Part shown: positions 24,690 to 36,244 of the stretch, piece after piece
Layout: each line of letters starts with the position of its first letter
Position numbering within the stretch: position 1 is the stretch's first letter
From: Phocoena phocoena
Lineage: Eukaryota; Chordata; Mammalia; Artiodactyla; Phocoenidae
Assembly (NCBI RefSeq): GCF_963924675.1
Contig: NC_089232.1
Location: 44,804,522-44,868,521 of the forward strand
DNA length: 64,000 nucleotides
Direction: 5' to 3'
The notes under the pieces: generated by a model
Databases searched by the model: none
Seen by the model: only the letters and a program-made list of their open reading frames with translations
What the model was told of the DNA's origin: nothing
Made by a program: the position numbers and the translations under genes

Positions 24690-25320
24690 CTTGATTAATA
24701 AAATCAAGGGTGGTTTTCTGAAATAATAATAAAGTATTTAAAACTTCGCTAAGCTTAAGACCAATGAAAGAAAACAAACAAGCAATATTAGGAATGATAA
24801 AGGGGACACAATTATAGATACAAGGAGATCTTAAGAGCCTACTATTTTAAAAATATATGAAAATCTAGATAAAAGGTAAACTTTTCTAGAATATAAAATT
24901 ATAGAAATTGACTCAAGAAAAGGAAAATAATTGAATAGACCAAAACTTATAAAAATTATAAAGATGATCAAATTTCTACCCAGCATGAAGGTACCAAACC
25001 CAGGCAGTTTAATAGGCAAGTTCTACCATACCTAGATTAAACAGGGATTCCAATGTTATTTAAACTGCTCCAGAAAACAGAAAGAAATAGATAGCATCCC
25101 AAGTACTTCTATAAGGCTGGCATAACCATTAACACTAATGGGTATCAAAACTGGATGAAGACAGTGGAAAATTACAGATAATCATCCTTACATGCCACTA
25201 TGAAATAAAATACATAATAGCAAACTGAATCTTAAGAATACTATATTAAAAGAATTGTATATAATGACCAAGTAAGGTTGTCAAAAGAATACAAGGATAG
25301 TTCAACATTAGAGATTCTAT
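24690..25320 (+). pseudogene. Ancient L1M ORF2 relic, left part
   Basis: Collinear with the L1 ORF2 segment between endonuclease and reverse transcriptase, though badly decayed. It shows 'ccaggcagtttaataggcaa' (the L1 'PG..GFTG(K)FY' region), 'attaacactaatgggtatca'-type remnants, then 'ataatgaccaagtaaggttg' and 'aatacaaggatagttcaaca' (the '[12 protein letters not shown]' region). The sequence breaks off at the Tigger1 insertion and appears to resume at 32,510-32,565. It is the oldest layer of the nest. Confidence 0.65.
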
Positions 25321-25654
25321 TATAGGCATACCTCATTTTATGTTGCTTCCCTTTATTGCACTTGGTAGATACTGCATTTTTCTTTCTTTTTTTTTTTTTT
25401 TTTTTTTTACAAATTGAACGTTCATGACAACTCTATCTTGCACACGACAATTGGAGCCATTTTTCCAACAGCATTTGCTCACTTCATGTCTCTGTATCAC
25501 ATTTTGGTAATTCTCATAATACTTCAAATTTTTTCAATATTATTACATTTGTTATGGTGATCTGTGACCAGTGATCTTTGGTGTTACTATCACAAAAAGA
25601 TGACAACTCACTGACGGCTCAGATGATGGTTAGCATTTTTTAGCAATAATGTAT

Positions 25655-25790
25655 ATATATATATATATATATTTTTGGCCATGCTGCATGTCTTGCCTTG
25701 CAGGATCTTAGTTCCCCAACCATGGATCAAACCCTTGCCCCCTGCAGTGGAAACGTGGAGTCCTAACCACTAGACCACCAGAAAATTCCC
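25655..25790 (-). mobile_element. tRNA-derived SINE (older CHR relative) in Tigger1
   Basis: Reverse orientation: 'tttttggccatgctgcatg', 'ggatcttagttccccaacca', a box B-like 'ggatcaaacccttgcc', then 'ctgcagtggaaacgtgga' and the head 'taaccactagaccaccag'. Approximate TSDs AGCAATAATGTAT / AGCAACAACATAT lie at 25,642-25,654 and 25,791-25,803. A (TA)n run at 25,652-25,671 overlaps the left junction. Confidence 0.8.
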
Positions 25791-25883
25791 AGCAACAACA
25801 TATTTTTAAATTAAGGTATGTACATTGTTTTCTCTTAGACATAATGCTATTGCAAACTTAATAGACTGTACTATGGGAGGAGT

Positions 25884-25894
25884 CAAGACGGCGG
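25884..25894 (+). promoter_or_regulatory. YY1-like site at the L1 copy C 5' end
   Basis: CAAGACGGCGG lies 11 bases inside the element. In human L1 the equivalent place holds a YY1 site (CAAGATGGCCG-like) that positions transcription start; this one has ACGG for ATGG. The functional reading is by analogy only. Confidence 0.5.
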
Positions 25895-26744
25895 TGTGGG
25901 AAGATGTGGAGTCAGCATCTCCCCACAACTAGGGCACCTGCTGGCTGCTGGTGGGGAACACTGACACCCAAGGAGATGGGAGAACCCCAAAATGAGCCGG
26001 TAGGACACAGGGGGACTGAGGGGGCAGGAGAAGTGGAGGTCAGACAAGATCAGTGCCCCTGAGGCCAGGGAGATCAGGAGAGGCAGGTGGGAGGAGCCAT
26101 CTACGAGGAGCGGGAGAGGTGTAGAGGCGTTTGCCCTGCCCATGCGGGGCCGGGGGAGCCTACTGAGCTCCCAGGCCAATCCCCTGCCCTCCAAGGCCCC
26201 CAATTCCCCCCCGGCCACACTGGTACTGGGGGCACAGGAGGGAGGCTGGAGAGACCAGGAGAGGCAGGCAAGAGAGGCCCTCTCAGACCCCAGAGCAGAG
26301 GAGCAGGAGAGGAGAGGAGGGCGTTTCCCCCACCCACTCGAGCCCAGGAAGCCTGCTGGGCTCCCAGGTGAGGTCCCCTGCCCTCTGAATCCAGGAGTGG
26401 GGGGGCACACCTCAGCCCCTTCTGTTCCTTGAGCCTAAGCCCCACCCACCCACAGCCCCCAGTGCCTTTTCCAGCCCTGTGGGTCCTGAGCATTGGCCCC
26501 ACCCACTGCCCAAACCTCACCCTTGCTTAGGCCCCACTCTCCACAGCCAAGGTCTCCCCTGCCCCCCCACCTTTTTTTCTTTTCCCTCCTCTTTTTTACT
26601 ATTTTGGTACTGATGTACCTTCTGGTTGTTGATTCATCTATATTTTTATTTTTACATTCTTTCTAACATATCTGTTAGTTTCATAGCCTAATTTTATTTT
26701 TTAATTTGTTATTGTTCTTTCTTTCTTTCTTTTTTTCTTTTTTT

Positions 26745-26850
26745 GCCACCTCACGCGGCCTGCAGGATCTTGGTTCACAAGCCTGGGGTCAGGTGGAAGC
26801 TCCTGCAGTGGGAGCTCCAAGTCCGAACCACTGGACTAACAGAGAACCTC
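26745..26850 (-). repeat. SINE-like module inside the L1 copy C 5' UTR
   Basis: The stretch contains 'gcctgcaggatcttggttc', 'cctgcagtggga' and 'ccgaaccactggactaacag' in the same order and spacing as the antisense SINE at 25,655-25,790. Copies A (from about 6,578) and D (from about 46,575) carry a more diverged version at the matching place in their 5' UTRs. Confidence 0.6.
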
Positions 26851-27010
26851 AGATTCCAGGGAATATTCATCCGAGTGAGGTCTCACAGAGTTCCTCATCT
26901 CAGCACAAAGACCCAGCTCTACCCAATAGCCTACAAACTCCAGTGTTGGAAGCCTCAGGCCAAACAACCAGTAAAACAGGAACACAATCCCACTCATTAA
27001 AAAAAAAAAA

Positions 27011-27912
27011 ATGAGATAGCAAAAAATATGTCACAGGTGAAGCAGCAAGGTAAAAACTTACAAGACCAAATAAATGAAGAGGAAACAGGGAACCTACCTG
27101 AAAAAGAATTCAGAGTAATTATAGTAAAGATGATCCAGAATCTCAGAAATAGATGGAAGCACAAACTGAGAAAATACAAGAAATGTTTAACAAAGATCTA
27201 GAAGAACTAAAGAGCAAACAAACAGAGATGAACAACACAATAACTGAAATGAAAAATACACTAGAAGGAATCAATAACAGAATAACTGAGGCAAAACAGC
27301 AAATAAGTGAGCTGGAAGACAAAATGGTGGAAATAACTGCCAAGGAGCAGAATAAAGAAAAAGAATGAAAAGAATTGAAGACAATCTCAGAGACTTCTGG
27401 GACAACACTAAATGTACCAACATTCGAATTACAGGGGTCCCAGAAGAAGAAGAGAAAAAGAAATGGCCTGAGAAAATATTTGAAGAGATTATAGTGGAAA
27501 ACTTCCCTAACATGGGAAAGGAAATAGTCAGCCGAGTCCAGGAAGCGCAGAGAGTCCCATACAGGATAAACCCTAGGAAAAACACACCAAAACACATATT
27601 AATCAACTAACATAAATTAAATTCAAAGAAAAAATATTAAAAGCATCAAGGGAAAAACAAAAAATAACATACAAAGGAATCCCCATAAGGTTATCAGCTG
27701 ATTTTTCAGTGGAAATGCTGCAGGCCACAAGGGAATGGCAGGATATACTTATAGTGATGAAAGAGAAAAAGCTACAACCAAGATTACTCTACCCAGCAAG
27801 GATCTCATTCAGATTCGATAGAGAAGTCAAAAGCTTTTCAGACAAGCAAAAGCTCAGAGAATTCAGCACCACCAAACCAGTTTTACAACAAATGCTAAGG
27901 AAACTTCTCTAA
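27011..27912 (+). pseudogene. L1 ORF1 relic (copy C)
   Basis: The inferred start (ATG at 27,011) is followed by a stop at the third codon, after a single-base loss relative to copy E. Open pieces then cover the coiled coil (27,153-27,368), the RRM start 'NIRITGVPEEEE' (27,365-27,610) and the C-terminal domain (27,709-27,912). It ends at the family stop codon at 27,910. At least two frame changes separate the pieces, so no full ORF1p can be made. Confidence 0.9.
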
Positions 27913-27970
27913 GCAGGAAACACAAGAGAAGAAAAAGACCCACCAAAGCAAACCCAAAACAATTAGGAAA

Positions 27971-30900
27971 ATGGTAATAGGAACATACATGTCGATAATA
28001 ATAATCGATAATAACTTGAATGTAAATGGATTAAATGCCCCCAATCAAAAGACACAGACAGGCTGAATGGATACAAAAACAAGACCCATCTATATGCTGT
28101 CTACAAGAGACCCACTTCAGACCTAGGGACACATAAAGACTGAAACTGAGGGGGTAGAAAAAGATATTCCATGCAAATGGAAATCAAAAGAAAGCTGGAG
28201 TAGCCATACTCATATCAGATAAAATAGACTTTAAAATAAAGACTGTTACAAGAGATAAGGAGGGACACTACATAATGATCAAAGGATCAATCCAAGTAGA
28301 AGATATAACAATTATAAATGTTTATGCACCCAACATAGGACCACCTCAATACATAAGGCAAATGCTAACAACCATGAAAGGAGAAATCGACAGTAACACA
28401 ATAATAGTAGGGAACTTTAACACACCACTTACACCAATGGACAGATCATCCAAACAGAAAATAAATAAGGAAACACAAGCTTTAAATGACACAATAGGCC
28501 AGACAGATCTAATTGATATTTATGGAACATTCCACCCAAAAGTGGCAGAATACACTTTCTTCTCAAGTGCACATGGAATATTCTCAAGGACAGATCACAT
28601 CTTGGGTCACAAATCAAGCCTTGGAAAATTTAAGAAAATTGAAATCATATCAAGCATCTTTTCTGACCACAACACTATGAGACTGGAAATCAATTACAGG
28701 AAAAAAGCTGTAAAAACCACAAATACATGGAGGCTAAACAGTGCACTACTAAATAACCAAGAGATCACTGAAGAAATCAAAGAAGAAATTAAAAAATACA
28801 TACAAACAAATGGAAAACACGGCGACCCAAAACCTATGGGACGCAGCAAAAGCAGTTCTAGGAGGGAAGTTTACAGCAATTCAATGTCACCTCAAGAAAC
28901 AAGAAAAATCTCAAGCAAACAATCTAACCCTACACTAAAAACAACTAGAGAAAGAAGAACAAAGAAAACCCAAAGTCAGTAGAAGGAAAGAAATCATAAA
29001 GATTGGAGCAGAAATAAATGAAATAGAAATGAAGAAAACAATAGCAAAGATCAGTAAAACTAAAAGCTGGTTCTTTGCGAAGATAAAATTGATAAACCCT
29101 TAGCCAGACACATCAAGAAAAAAAAGGAGATGATACAAATCAATAAAATTAGAAATGAAAAAGGAGAAATCACATCTGACACTACAGAAGTACAAAGGAT
29201 TATAAGAGACTACTACAAACAACTATATGCAAATAAAATGGACAATGATGAAGAAATGGACAAATTCTTGGAAAGGTACAATTTTCCAAGACTGATCCAG
29301 GAAAAATTAGAAAATATAAGCAGACCTATCACAAGTAATGAAATTGAAACCGTAATTCAAAATCTTCCAACAAACAAAAGTCCAGGACTAGATAGCTTCA
29401 AAGGCAAATTCTATCAAACATTTGGAGAAGAGCTAACACTGATCCTTTTCAAACTCTTCCAAAAAACTGCAGAGGGAGAAACACTCCCAAATTCATTCTA
29501 CAAAGCCACCATCACCCTGATACTGAAACCAGAAAAAGATATCACAAAAAAAGAATATTATAGGGCTTCCTTGGTGGCGCAGTGGTTGAGAGTCTGCCTG
29601 CCGATGGAGGGGACACAGGTTTGTGCCCCGGTCTGAGAAGATCCCACATGCCGTGGAGCGGCTGGGCCCGTGAGCCGTGGCCGCTGAGCCTGCGCGTCCA
29701 GAGCCTGTGCTCCGCAACGGGAGAGGCCACAACAGTGAGAGGCCCGTGTACCGCAAAAAAAAAAAAAAAAAAAAAATTATAGACCAATATCACTGATGAA
29801 CATAGATGCAAAAATCCTCAACAAAACACTAGCAAACAGAATCCAACAACACATTAAAAGGATCATACACCATGATCAAGTGGGATTTATCCCAGGGATG
29901 CAAGGATTCTTCAGTATATGCAAATCAATCAATGTGATATACCACATTAACAAATTAAGGAATAAAATCCATATGATCATCTCAATAGATGCCGAAAAAG
30001 CTTTTGACAAAATTCAACACCAATTTATGATAAAAACTCTCCAGATAATGGGCACAGAGGGAACCTACCTCAACATAATAAAGGCCATAATGACAAACCC
30101 ACAGCAAGCATCATACTCAATGGTGAAAAACTGAAAGCATTTCCACTAGGATCAGGAAAAAGACAAGGATGTCCACTCTTGCCACTCTTATTCACCACAG
30201 TTTTGGAAGTACTAGCCACAGCAATCAGAGAAGATAAAGAAATAAAAGGAATATAAATTGGAAAAGAAGAAGTAAAACTGTCACTATTTGCCGATGACAT
30301 GATACTATACATAGAAAATCCTAAAGATGCCACCAGAAAACTACTAGAACTAATCAATGAATTTGCTAAGGTTGCAGGATACAAAATTAATGCACAGAAA
30401 TCTCTGGCATTCCTATACACCAACAAAGAAAAATCAGAAAGAGAAATTAAGGAAACATTCCCATTAACCACTGCAACAAACAGAATAAAATACCTAGGAA
30501 TAAACCTGCCTATGGAGGTGAAAGACTTGTAAACAGAGAACTATAAAACACTGACAAAAGAAATCAAAGATGACATAAACAGATGGAGAAATATACCATG
30601 TTTTTGGATTGGAAGAATCAATAATGTGAAAATGACTATACTACCCAAAGCAATCTACAGATTCAGTGCAATCCCTATCAAACTACCAATGGCATTCTTC
30701 ACAGAATTAGAACAAAAAATCTTACAATTCGTATGGAAACACAAAAGACCCCGAATAGCCAAAGCAATCTTGAGAAAGAAAAACGGAGTTGGAGGAATCA
30801 GGCTCCCTGACTTCAAACTATACCACAAAGCTACAGTAATCAGGACAGTATGGTACTGGCACAAGAACAAATATAGATCAATGGTACAGGATAAAATGCC

Positions 30901-32006
30901 CAGCAATAAACCCACGCACATATGGGCACCTAATTTACAACAAAGGAGTCAAGAACATACGATGGAGAAAAGACAGCCTCTTCAATAAGTGGTGCTGGGA
31001 AAACTGGACAGCTACCTGTAAAAGAATGAAATTAGAACACTTCCTAACACCATACACAAAAATAAACTCCGAATGGATTAAAGACTTAAATGTAAGACCA
31101 GACACTATAAAACTTTTAGAGGAAAACAGGAAAAACACTCTTTGACATAAACCAGAGCAAGATCTTTTTTGACCCACCTCCTAGAGTAACAGAAATAAAA
31201 CAAAAATAAACATATGGGACCTATTGAAACTTAAAAGCTTTTGCACAGCAAAGGAAACCATAAACAAGACAAAAAGACAACCTTCAGAATGGGAGAAAAT
31301 ATTTGCAAATGAAAAAACAGACAAAGGATTAATCTCCAAAATATACAAATATCTCATGCAGCTCAATATCAAAAAAACAAACAATCCAGTTAAAAAATGG
31401 GCGGAAGACCTAAATAGACATTTCACCAAGGAAGACATACAGATGGCCAAGAGGCACATGAAAAGATGCTCAACATCACTAATTATTAGAGAAATGCAAA
31501 TCAAAACTACAATGAGGTATCACCTCACACCAGTCAGAATAGTCATTATCAAAAAAGGTAGAAACAATAAACGCTGGAAAGGGTGTGGTGAAAAGGGAAC
31601 CCTCCTACACTGTTGCTGGGAATGAAAATTGATACAACCACTATGGAAAACAATATGGAGGTTCCTTAAAAAACTAAAAATAGAACTACCATATGACCCA
31701 GCAATCCCACTACTGGGCACATACCCTGAGAAAACAATAATTCAAAAAGAGACATGCACCACAATATTCATTGCAGCAGTATTTACAATAGCAAGGACAT
31801 GGAACCAACCTAAACATCCATTGACAGATGAATGGATAAGGAAGATGTGGCACATATATACAATGAAATATGACTCAGCCATAAAAAGAGACGAAATTGA
31901 GTTATTTGTAGTGAGGTGTATGGACATAGAGTCTGTCATACAGAGTGAAGTAAGTCAGAAAGAGAAAAATAAATACCGCGTGCTAACGCATGTATGTGGA
32001 ATCTAA
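27971..32006 (+). pseudogene. L1 ORF2 relic (copy C), split by a SINE
   Basis: An ATG at 27,971 matches the start inferred for the intact copy. The endonuclease part has a long open piece (28,275-28,982) with 'NVYAPNIGPPQYIRQM', but the catalytic GDFNTP is GNFNTP (Asp to Asn). The reverse transcriptase retains '[14 protein letters not shown]' near 30,280. A SINE at 29,564-29,775 breaks the frame before the RT core, just after 'KPEKDITKKEYY'. Several stops follow, and the Cys-rich region near 31,565 reads [11 protein letters not shown], losing the first Cys. Ends at 32,004-32,006. Confidence 0.9.
29564..29775 (+). mobile_element. CHR-type SINE (short form) in L1 copy C
   Basis: Head 'cttccttggtggcgcagtgg', box B 'aggtttgtgccccgg', and a tail of about 20 A. 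A short TSD ATTATAG lies at 29,557-29,563 and 29,776-29,782. It is the youngest layer of the nest. Confidence 0.92.
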
Positions 32007-32594
32007 AAAAAAAAAAAGTGGTAGTGATGAACCTAGTTGCAGGGCAGGAATAAAGGGGTAGACATAGAGAATGGACTTGATGACATGGGGTGGAAGGGCA
32101 AATCTGGAGCAAAGTGAGAGTAGTATCAACATATATACACTACCGAATGTAAAATAGTTGGCTGGTGGGAAGCAGCAGCATAGCGCAGGGAGATCAGCTC
32201 AGTGCTTTGCAATGACCTAGAGGGGTGGGATGGGGAAGATGGGAGGGAGGTTCAAGAGAGAGGGGATATGGGGACATGTGTATGCATATGGCTGATTCAC
32301 TTTGTGGTGCACAGAAACTAACATGGTATTGTGAAGCAATTACACTCCAATAAAGATCTACTAAAAAAAAAAATAGACTGTACTGTAGGGTGAACATAGC
32401 TTTGAATGCATTAGGAAACAAAATAATTCACATGACTCACTGATTGTGATATTCACTTGACTGCAGTGGTCTGGAACTGAATCCGCAATATCTCTGAGGT
32501 ATATTTGTATAATTATTTACTACTATAATATATTAAGAGAGAAAATTCTATCATTTTTATTGCCTCTTCCATTGGAAAGGGCCTTAGTTGTAGC

Positions 32595-33340
32595 CTATAT
32601 ATTCTATGAGGGCACAGTCCATGACTGTCTTATTTATCATTATATTCTGAGAAACTAGCATACTCCTTCCCTCACAAAAATTTACTGATACTCTTCTGGG
32701 ACACACCAGTGAACGAAAACCAAGTCCTGCTCTTTCAGATCCTACAGTCTGGTCAGGGAGATAGACAATGAACAATAAACAAATGAATATACAATTGCAG
32801 GTAGTAATAAGAAGAAAAATTAAGTAGGGTGAGAGAGTGAGGGTAAAAGAGAGAGGGACCAGTGTGGCCACTTTAGAGAGACAAGCCAGAAAGGCCTGTC
32901 TGATGAGGCGACAGGGGCACGGAGATCTGCATGAAGGGAGGGAGCCAAACATGAACCTAGGGGAAGAGCATTCCGGGCACAGAGAACGACAAGCACAAAA
33001 GCCCTGAGTCAGGAACTTGCCTGGACGTCAGAGAAACAGCAGCAGCCAGTGTGGCTGAAGCAAAATGGCTAGGACAGAAATGAGGTCAGAGAGGTGGCTA
33101 AGGGCCAGAGCGTGCAGGGCCAGGACTTGGAATTTCACTACAAGTATACTGGGCAGCTGTTAGAGGGTTGAGAGTAAAGGGAGTGATAAGACTGATAAAA
33201 AATTTTTAAAGGATCACTCTGGCTGCTGTAATGAACAGACCATAAAGGGAGCAAAAATGGAAACAGGAAGACCAGTTAGGAGACTACTAGTGAGGCCCCA
33301 GTGCGAAACACTGGCTTGGACTGGATGGGATAGACCCACC
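32595..33340 (-). repeat. L2 LINE relic (antisense), with a short sense L2 tail beside it
   Basis: From about 32,670 the plus strand reads as reverse L2: 'aaaaatttactgatactc', 'gaacgaaaaccaagtcctgc', 'gaagagcattccgggcacag', 'acaagcacaaaagccctga', 'ccagtgtggctg', 'ggatcactctggctgctgta'. The first 70 bases (32,595-32,668) look like a sense L2 3' end ('ctatgagggcacagtccatg'). L2 is an ancient mammalian LINE. Confidence 0.7.
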
Positions 33341-33734
33341 CACAGATGTGTGCTCAGTAAGTATACGTTTAATGAATGATAGTTTTCATTTCTTGATCTT
33401 ATTTTCAGGAAATTTTTATGTAATAGATTTGTCAACAGAAGTGACGGATATCAGTAACACAGAATCTGAAACACAGGAAGCACTTCTATATCTCCACTTT
33501 GGAGAAAACCAAAGGCACGAGCAATGTCAACACTATCTTTTCTAATGCAACTTATGAGAAGAGGCCTTGACTGAACACTGGCCAACATGAAGTAGAAAGT
33601 AAAGATTTGGCAACATAACATTTCCTAAGTTTGATCATTAGACCAGGGATGACCAACTCTTTTAGTCCCACAGGATGATCTAGGAGAAAAATATTCTGTT
33701 AAAATAACTTTGGGAAATGCTAAAACCACAGCTA
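33341..33734. other. Unassigned DNA
   Basis: No recognised gene or repeat. Confidence 0.4.
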
Positions 33735-33850
33735 AGACTGACTGGGTGCTTACCATATGTCAGGTCCTCTGCAAAAGCCCTCTATGTTTTATGCTGTTTG
33801 ACCCTCACAACCACTCTAAGATGTAGGGTAGCAGATATGCTAGTTCTCCC
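33735..33850 (-). repeat. Possible MIR fragment (antisense)
   Basis: 'gtgcttaccatatgtcaggt', 'gaccctcacaaccactctaa' and 'gatgtagggtag' follow the reverse MIR order. Diverged, so low confidence. Confidence 0.45.
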
Positions 33851-34221
33851 TTTCTCTCTGCAGTGGACGCTGAGTCACCCAGAATCCCCTTTCATGAAGG
33901 ACTTGTTGGCCCAACTGGCCCACCCTTCAGTTGTCAGTCTCTTCAGGGGTCACTTCAACTCCCAAGAGTTGCCTTGCCCAAGATCACACCTATTCCCAGG
34001 CCAGTCCATACCTAACAGCTGATCAATACAAGTATATAAAGGCCATCCCAGCTCCAGAGCAACCTCTGGGGCCCCCCGAGGCTGTCATGGGACCAGCATT
34101 GTGGCTTGACTTTTCCTTCTGTCCTCCCATCCATCACCTTTGACCCACAGAGCACCCCTTAATAAACATCACACAAGCTAAACTTGGTCTCAGTCTGCCT
34201 CCTGGGGAAATCAACCTACAA
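33851..34221 (+). repeat. LTR-like repeat with TATA box and poly(A) signal
   Basis: TATAAA at 34,035-34,040 and AATAAA at 34,161-34,166 are spaced as in an LTR. The close is 'tggtctcagtctgcctcctg' and 'ggggaaatcaacctacaata', which resembles the U5 of ERVL-type solo LTRs. No TSD or internal genes were seen, and the edges are uncertain. Confidence 0.4.
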
Positions 34222-34289
34222 TACTCCTCTTCTTTCTCAGAAATACAACATTTAAATGTCAGCTGGGCATGTGAATAAATGCCAGGAAT

Positions 34290-34520
34290 AAAGACAACAT
34301 TTCTCAGCTTCCCCTGGAACCAGTCAAGTGTAGCCATGCAACAGAGCTCTCGCCAATGGGATGGACATGGAAGTTATGTGTGCAATTTCCAGGAAATGGG
34401 AGGAGAAGGGCCCTCCCCTCTGCCCCCTTTTCTCCTTCCTGTCAGCTGGAATGCAGACATGAGGGCTGGAGTGGGAGCAGCCATCTTTTTGAGGATAGCA
34501 AAGCAACAAGACAAAAAGGA
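34290..34520 (+). repeat. Possible old interspersed repeat, family unresolved
   Basis: 'ccaatgggatggacatggaa' followed by a 'gttatgtgtgcaatttcca' stretch is a phrase I associate with a dispersed mammalian repeat, but I cannot name it. No coding signal. Confidence 0.3.
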
Positions 34521-34544
34521 GGCTCTGTGCCAGTCATCGGTGGG

Positions 34545-34715
34545 GGCATTTTATACTTAATCCTGTGAGGTAGGTAATATTGCCCCACTTTACAAGTGAA
34601 AAAACTGACCAAGAGTCAGTTGGGTCCAAAGGCAAACTGAAAATAAGCAGCAAAACTAGGTTTGAATCCAGATCTGATTCCAAAGTTTATGCTCCTGTTC
34701 CAGACTGAGCCTCTG
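34545..34715 (-). repeat. MIR-like fragment (antisense)
   Basis: 'taatcctgtgaggtaggtaa', 'ccactttacaagtgaaaaaa', then 'ggtttgaatccagatctgat' are in reverse MIR order. Confidence 0.6.
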
Positions 34716-35053
34716 GGAAGAAATCTAGTGATAATTTTGCTTAGGAAAAGAGCAAATTATGATTATTATTTTTTCTGCACATAATTAAGAGATATGGATG
34801 TTCAAATCCAGTACACAGACTTTAAGTTAGCTGCAAGAAAGAGGTTCCCAGTTGTAAATATTGTAGGAGATTAGAGAAGAGAGGACAGAGAGATGGCTCC
34901 TTCTACGAAGAGCTGAGAGATTAGGCAATGTAAACGGGAAGTAATTATCTAGCGATGCTTTGCGTAGAGTTACAGATGTCAGCTCGGAAATCTCCTTCTA
35001 GGCCTGCCATCTCCTTCTAAACATGAGCAATGCCTTTTCCTATCTTGTGAAAG

Positions 35054-35148
35054 CAGTTGGTGAAGATGAGTTGAGACAGAAAAGTTATATAAAGACTGGC
35101 TTTTGAATAACAGCAGACAGGATGTGAGATATCTACAGTTAATGTATC
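35054..35148 (+). repeat. 95-bp perfect duplication, copy 1
   Basis: Begins 'cagttggtgaagatgagttg' and ends 'ctacagttaatgtatc'. It is identical over 95 of 95 bases to 37,211-37,305, in the same orientation. The flanks differ at once on both sides. There is no A-tail, TSD or terminal repeat, and the sequence matches no repeat family I know. Confidence 0.95.
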
Positions 35149-35894
35149 AGGAGTGGCATGGGGGAGGAAGGGACTAGTGGTCATCCCAGCTATACTGGCC
35201 AGGCTACTGGCCCAGGAGAGGGAGAACAGGCTCAGTTAGGGATTTGAGATAAGCAATGTGACGGCACGGCTGAGAACGCTGACAGAGAGAGGTGTAGGCA
35301 CACGAGAAGCACCAGGGAAAGCAGTTCTGAAGCTTGTCTGAAACATCTTGTCCTCTCAGCTTTGGGCTACATACTGGGCCTCATTGCTGCGTGGTGCCTT
35401 CTGATCCTAAGGTCACTCACTATAGCTCTGGTTCCTCTGGAGAGAAAAGATTTCTCTTAGAGGAGCCAGGGCTCTGCAGCATCAGCATCTCAGGGAAGAG
35501 CCACAGCCTCTAGCTGGACAGTTAGCTCATGAAGACCATCCACGTACTGACCCCTACTAAAGAGGTGCATCTGGGATCAGAGGGGCTCTCTGCTCTTTTA
35601 AGCATCTGGGCCTCATCCTGCATGAGTCAGTTACCCTCTGACATGGGAACAGCGAAACAAGCCAGTGTTGTCATGTCTTGGGCCTAAACTGTTAGTACCC
35701 AAGCCACCAAAATACTGAAAAGTGCCCGGTTCCAAGCCTCGTCCAAATGTAGCGTTTGGTTAAATTAACCCAGAATAGTACACGAGCACTCTGCCAACGT
35801 CATCACCTTCATCAATCAGCAGTCATGACTGCAACAGTTGTGTGTGAAAGAGGCGGTATTTTGTGTGTGTGTGGGGGGGAGGGGTGTGGGGAGT
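35149..35894. other. Unassigned DNA
   Basis: Single-copy-looking, with no gene recognised. A short GT/G-rich run lies at 35,860-35,890. Confidence 0.4.
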
Positions 35895-36095
35895 GGTCTC
35901 TAAAGTAGAATAGACCTGGGTGTGAAGCCCAGCTTTGCCATTTACCAGCTGTGTAACCATCAGCAAGTCTCCTGACCTCTCCCATCTAGATTATATTGAT
36001 AATCTTCCCTACATTGCTGAGCTGCTGTTGAGTAGTTATCAGTGAATGTGCATAAGACATCCATTGCATTGTAGGTGTTCAACAAATGTTTTTCA
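35895..36095 (+). repeat. MIR SINE
   Basis: Sense MIR pattern: 'agctttgccatttaccagct', 'gtgtaaccatcagcaagtc', 'ctgacctctcccatct', with a decayed 3' end 'gtaggtgttcaacaaatg'. Confidence 0.72.
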
Positions 36096-36244
36096 TTCTC
36101 AGGAACCAAAATGTAGCCTCAGTTCAGGAAAAATTTTATTTTGGAACAAAATTATCAAATCTCCTTAAAGGTAAACTATACAGTTAAAATAAAAATTGAA
36201 TTGGTATCCATCGTATTTTACTTTTCATGAAATGCTTTTTAAGT

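Larger units (their letters stand above)
25873..32371 (+). mobile_element. Full-length L1 LINE copy C, inactive, inserted in Tigger1
   Basis: A complete L1: GC-rich 5' UTR, ORF1 relic, ORF2 relic carrying a SINE, 3' UTR and A-tail, between 13-bp TSDs AATAGACTGTACT at 25,860-25,872 and 32,372-32,384. The TSD is Tigger1 sequence, which proves the order of insertion. The 5' UTR (about 1.1 kb) is unlike that of copies A/D and copy E apart from short stretches. A polyadenylation signal AATAAA is at 32,349-32,354. Its own frames are broken and it can move only in trans, if at all. Confidence 0.95.
25323..32507 (+). mobile_element. Tigger1-type DNA transposon, non-autonomous, split by later insertions
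   Basis: Left end 'taggcatacctcatttta', then 'tacaaattgaacgttcatga', 'tttttccaacagcatttgct', 'ggtgatctgtgaccagtgat'. Right end (32,385-32,507) 'tgaatgcattaggaaaca', 'tcacttgactgcagtggtct', 'ggaactgaatccgcaatatc', closing with a diverged terminal inverted repeat. TA target duplications lie at 25,321-25,322 and 32,508-32,509, as for Tc1/mariner-pogo elements. Without the later SINE and L1, only about 0.55 kb of Tigger DNA remains. It has no transposase frame, so it is an internally deleted passenger. Confidence 0.85.

Noticed and set aside
25883..26520. Long overlapping open frames on both strands in GC-rich DNA
   Set aside because: They lie in the L1 copy C 5' UTR. Open frames on both strands reflect GC-rich composition with few stops, and the peptides have no motif.
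33717..34143. Overlapping frames of 101 and 70 codons
   Set aside because: They overlap MIR-like and LTR-like repeat DNA and show no protein family resemblance.
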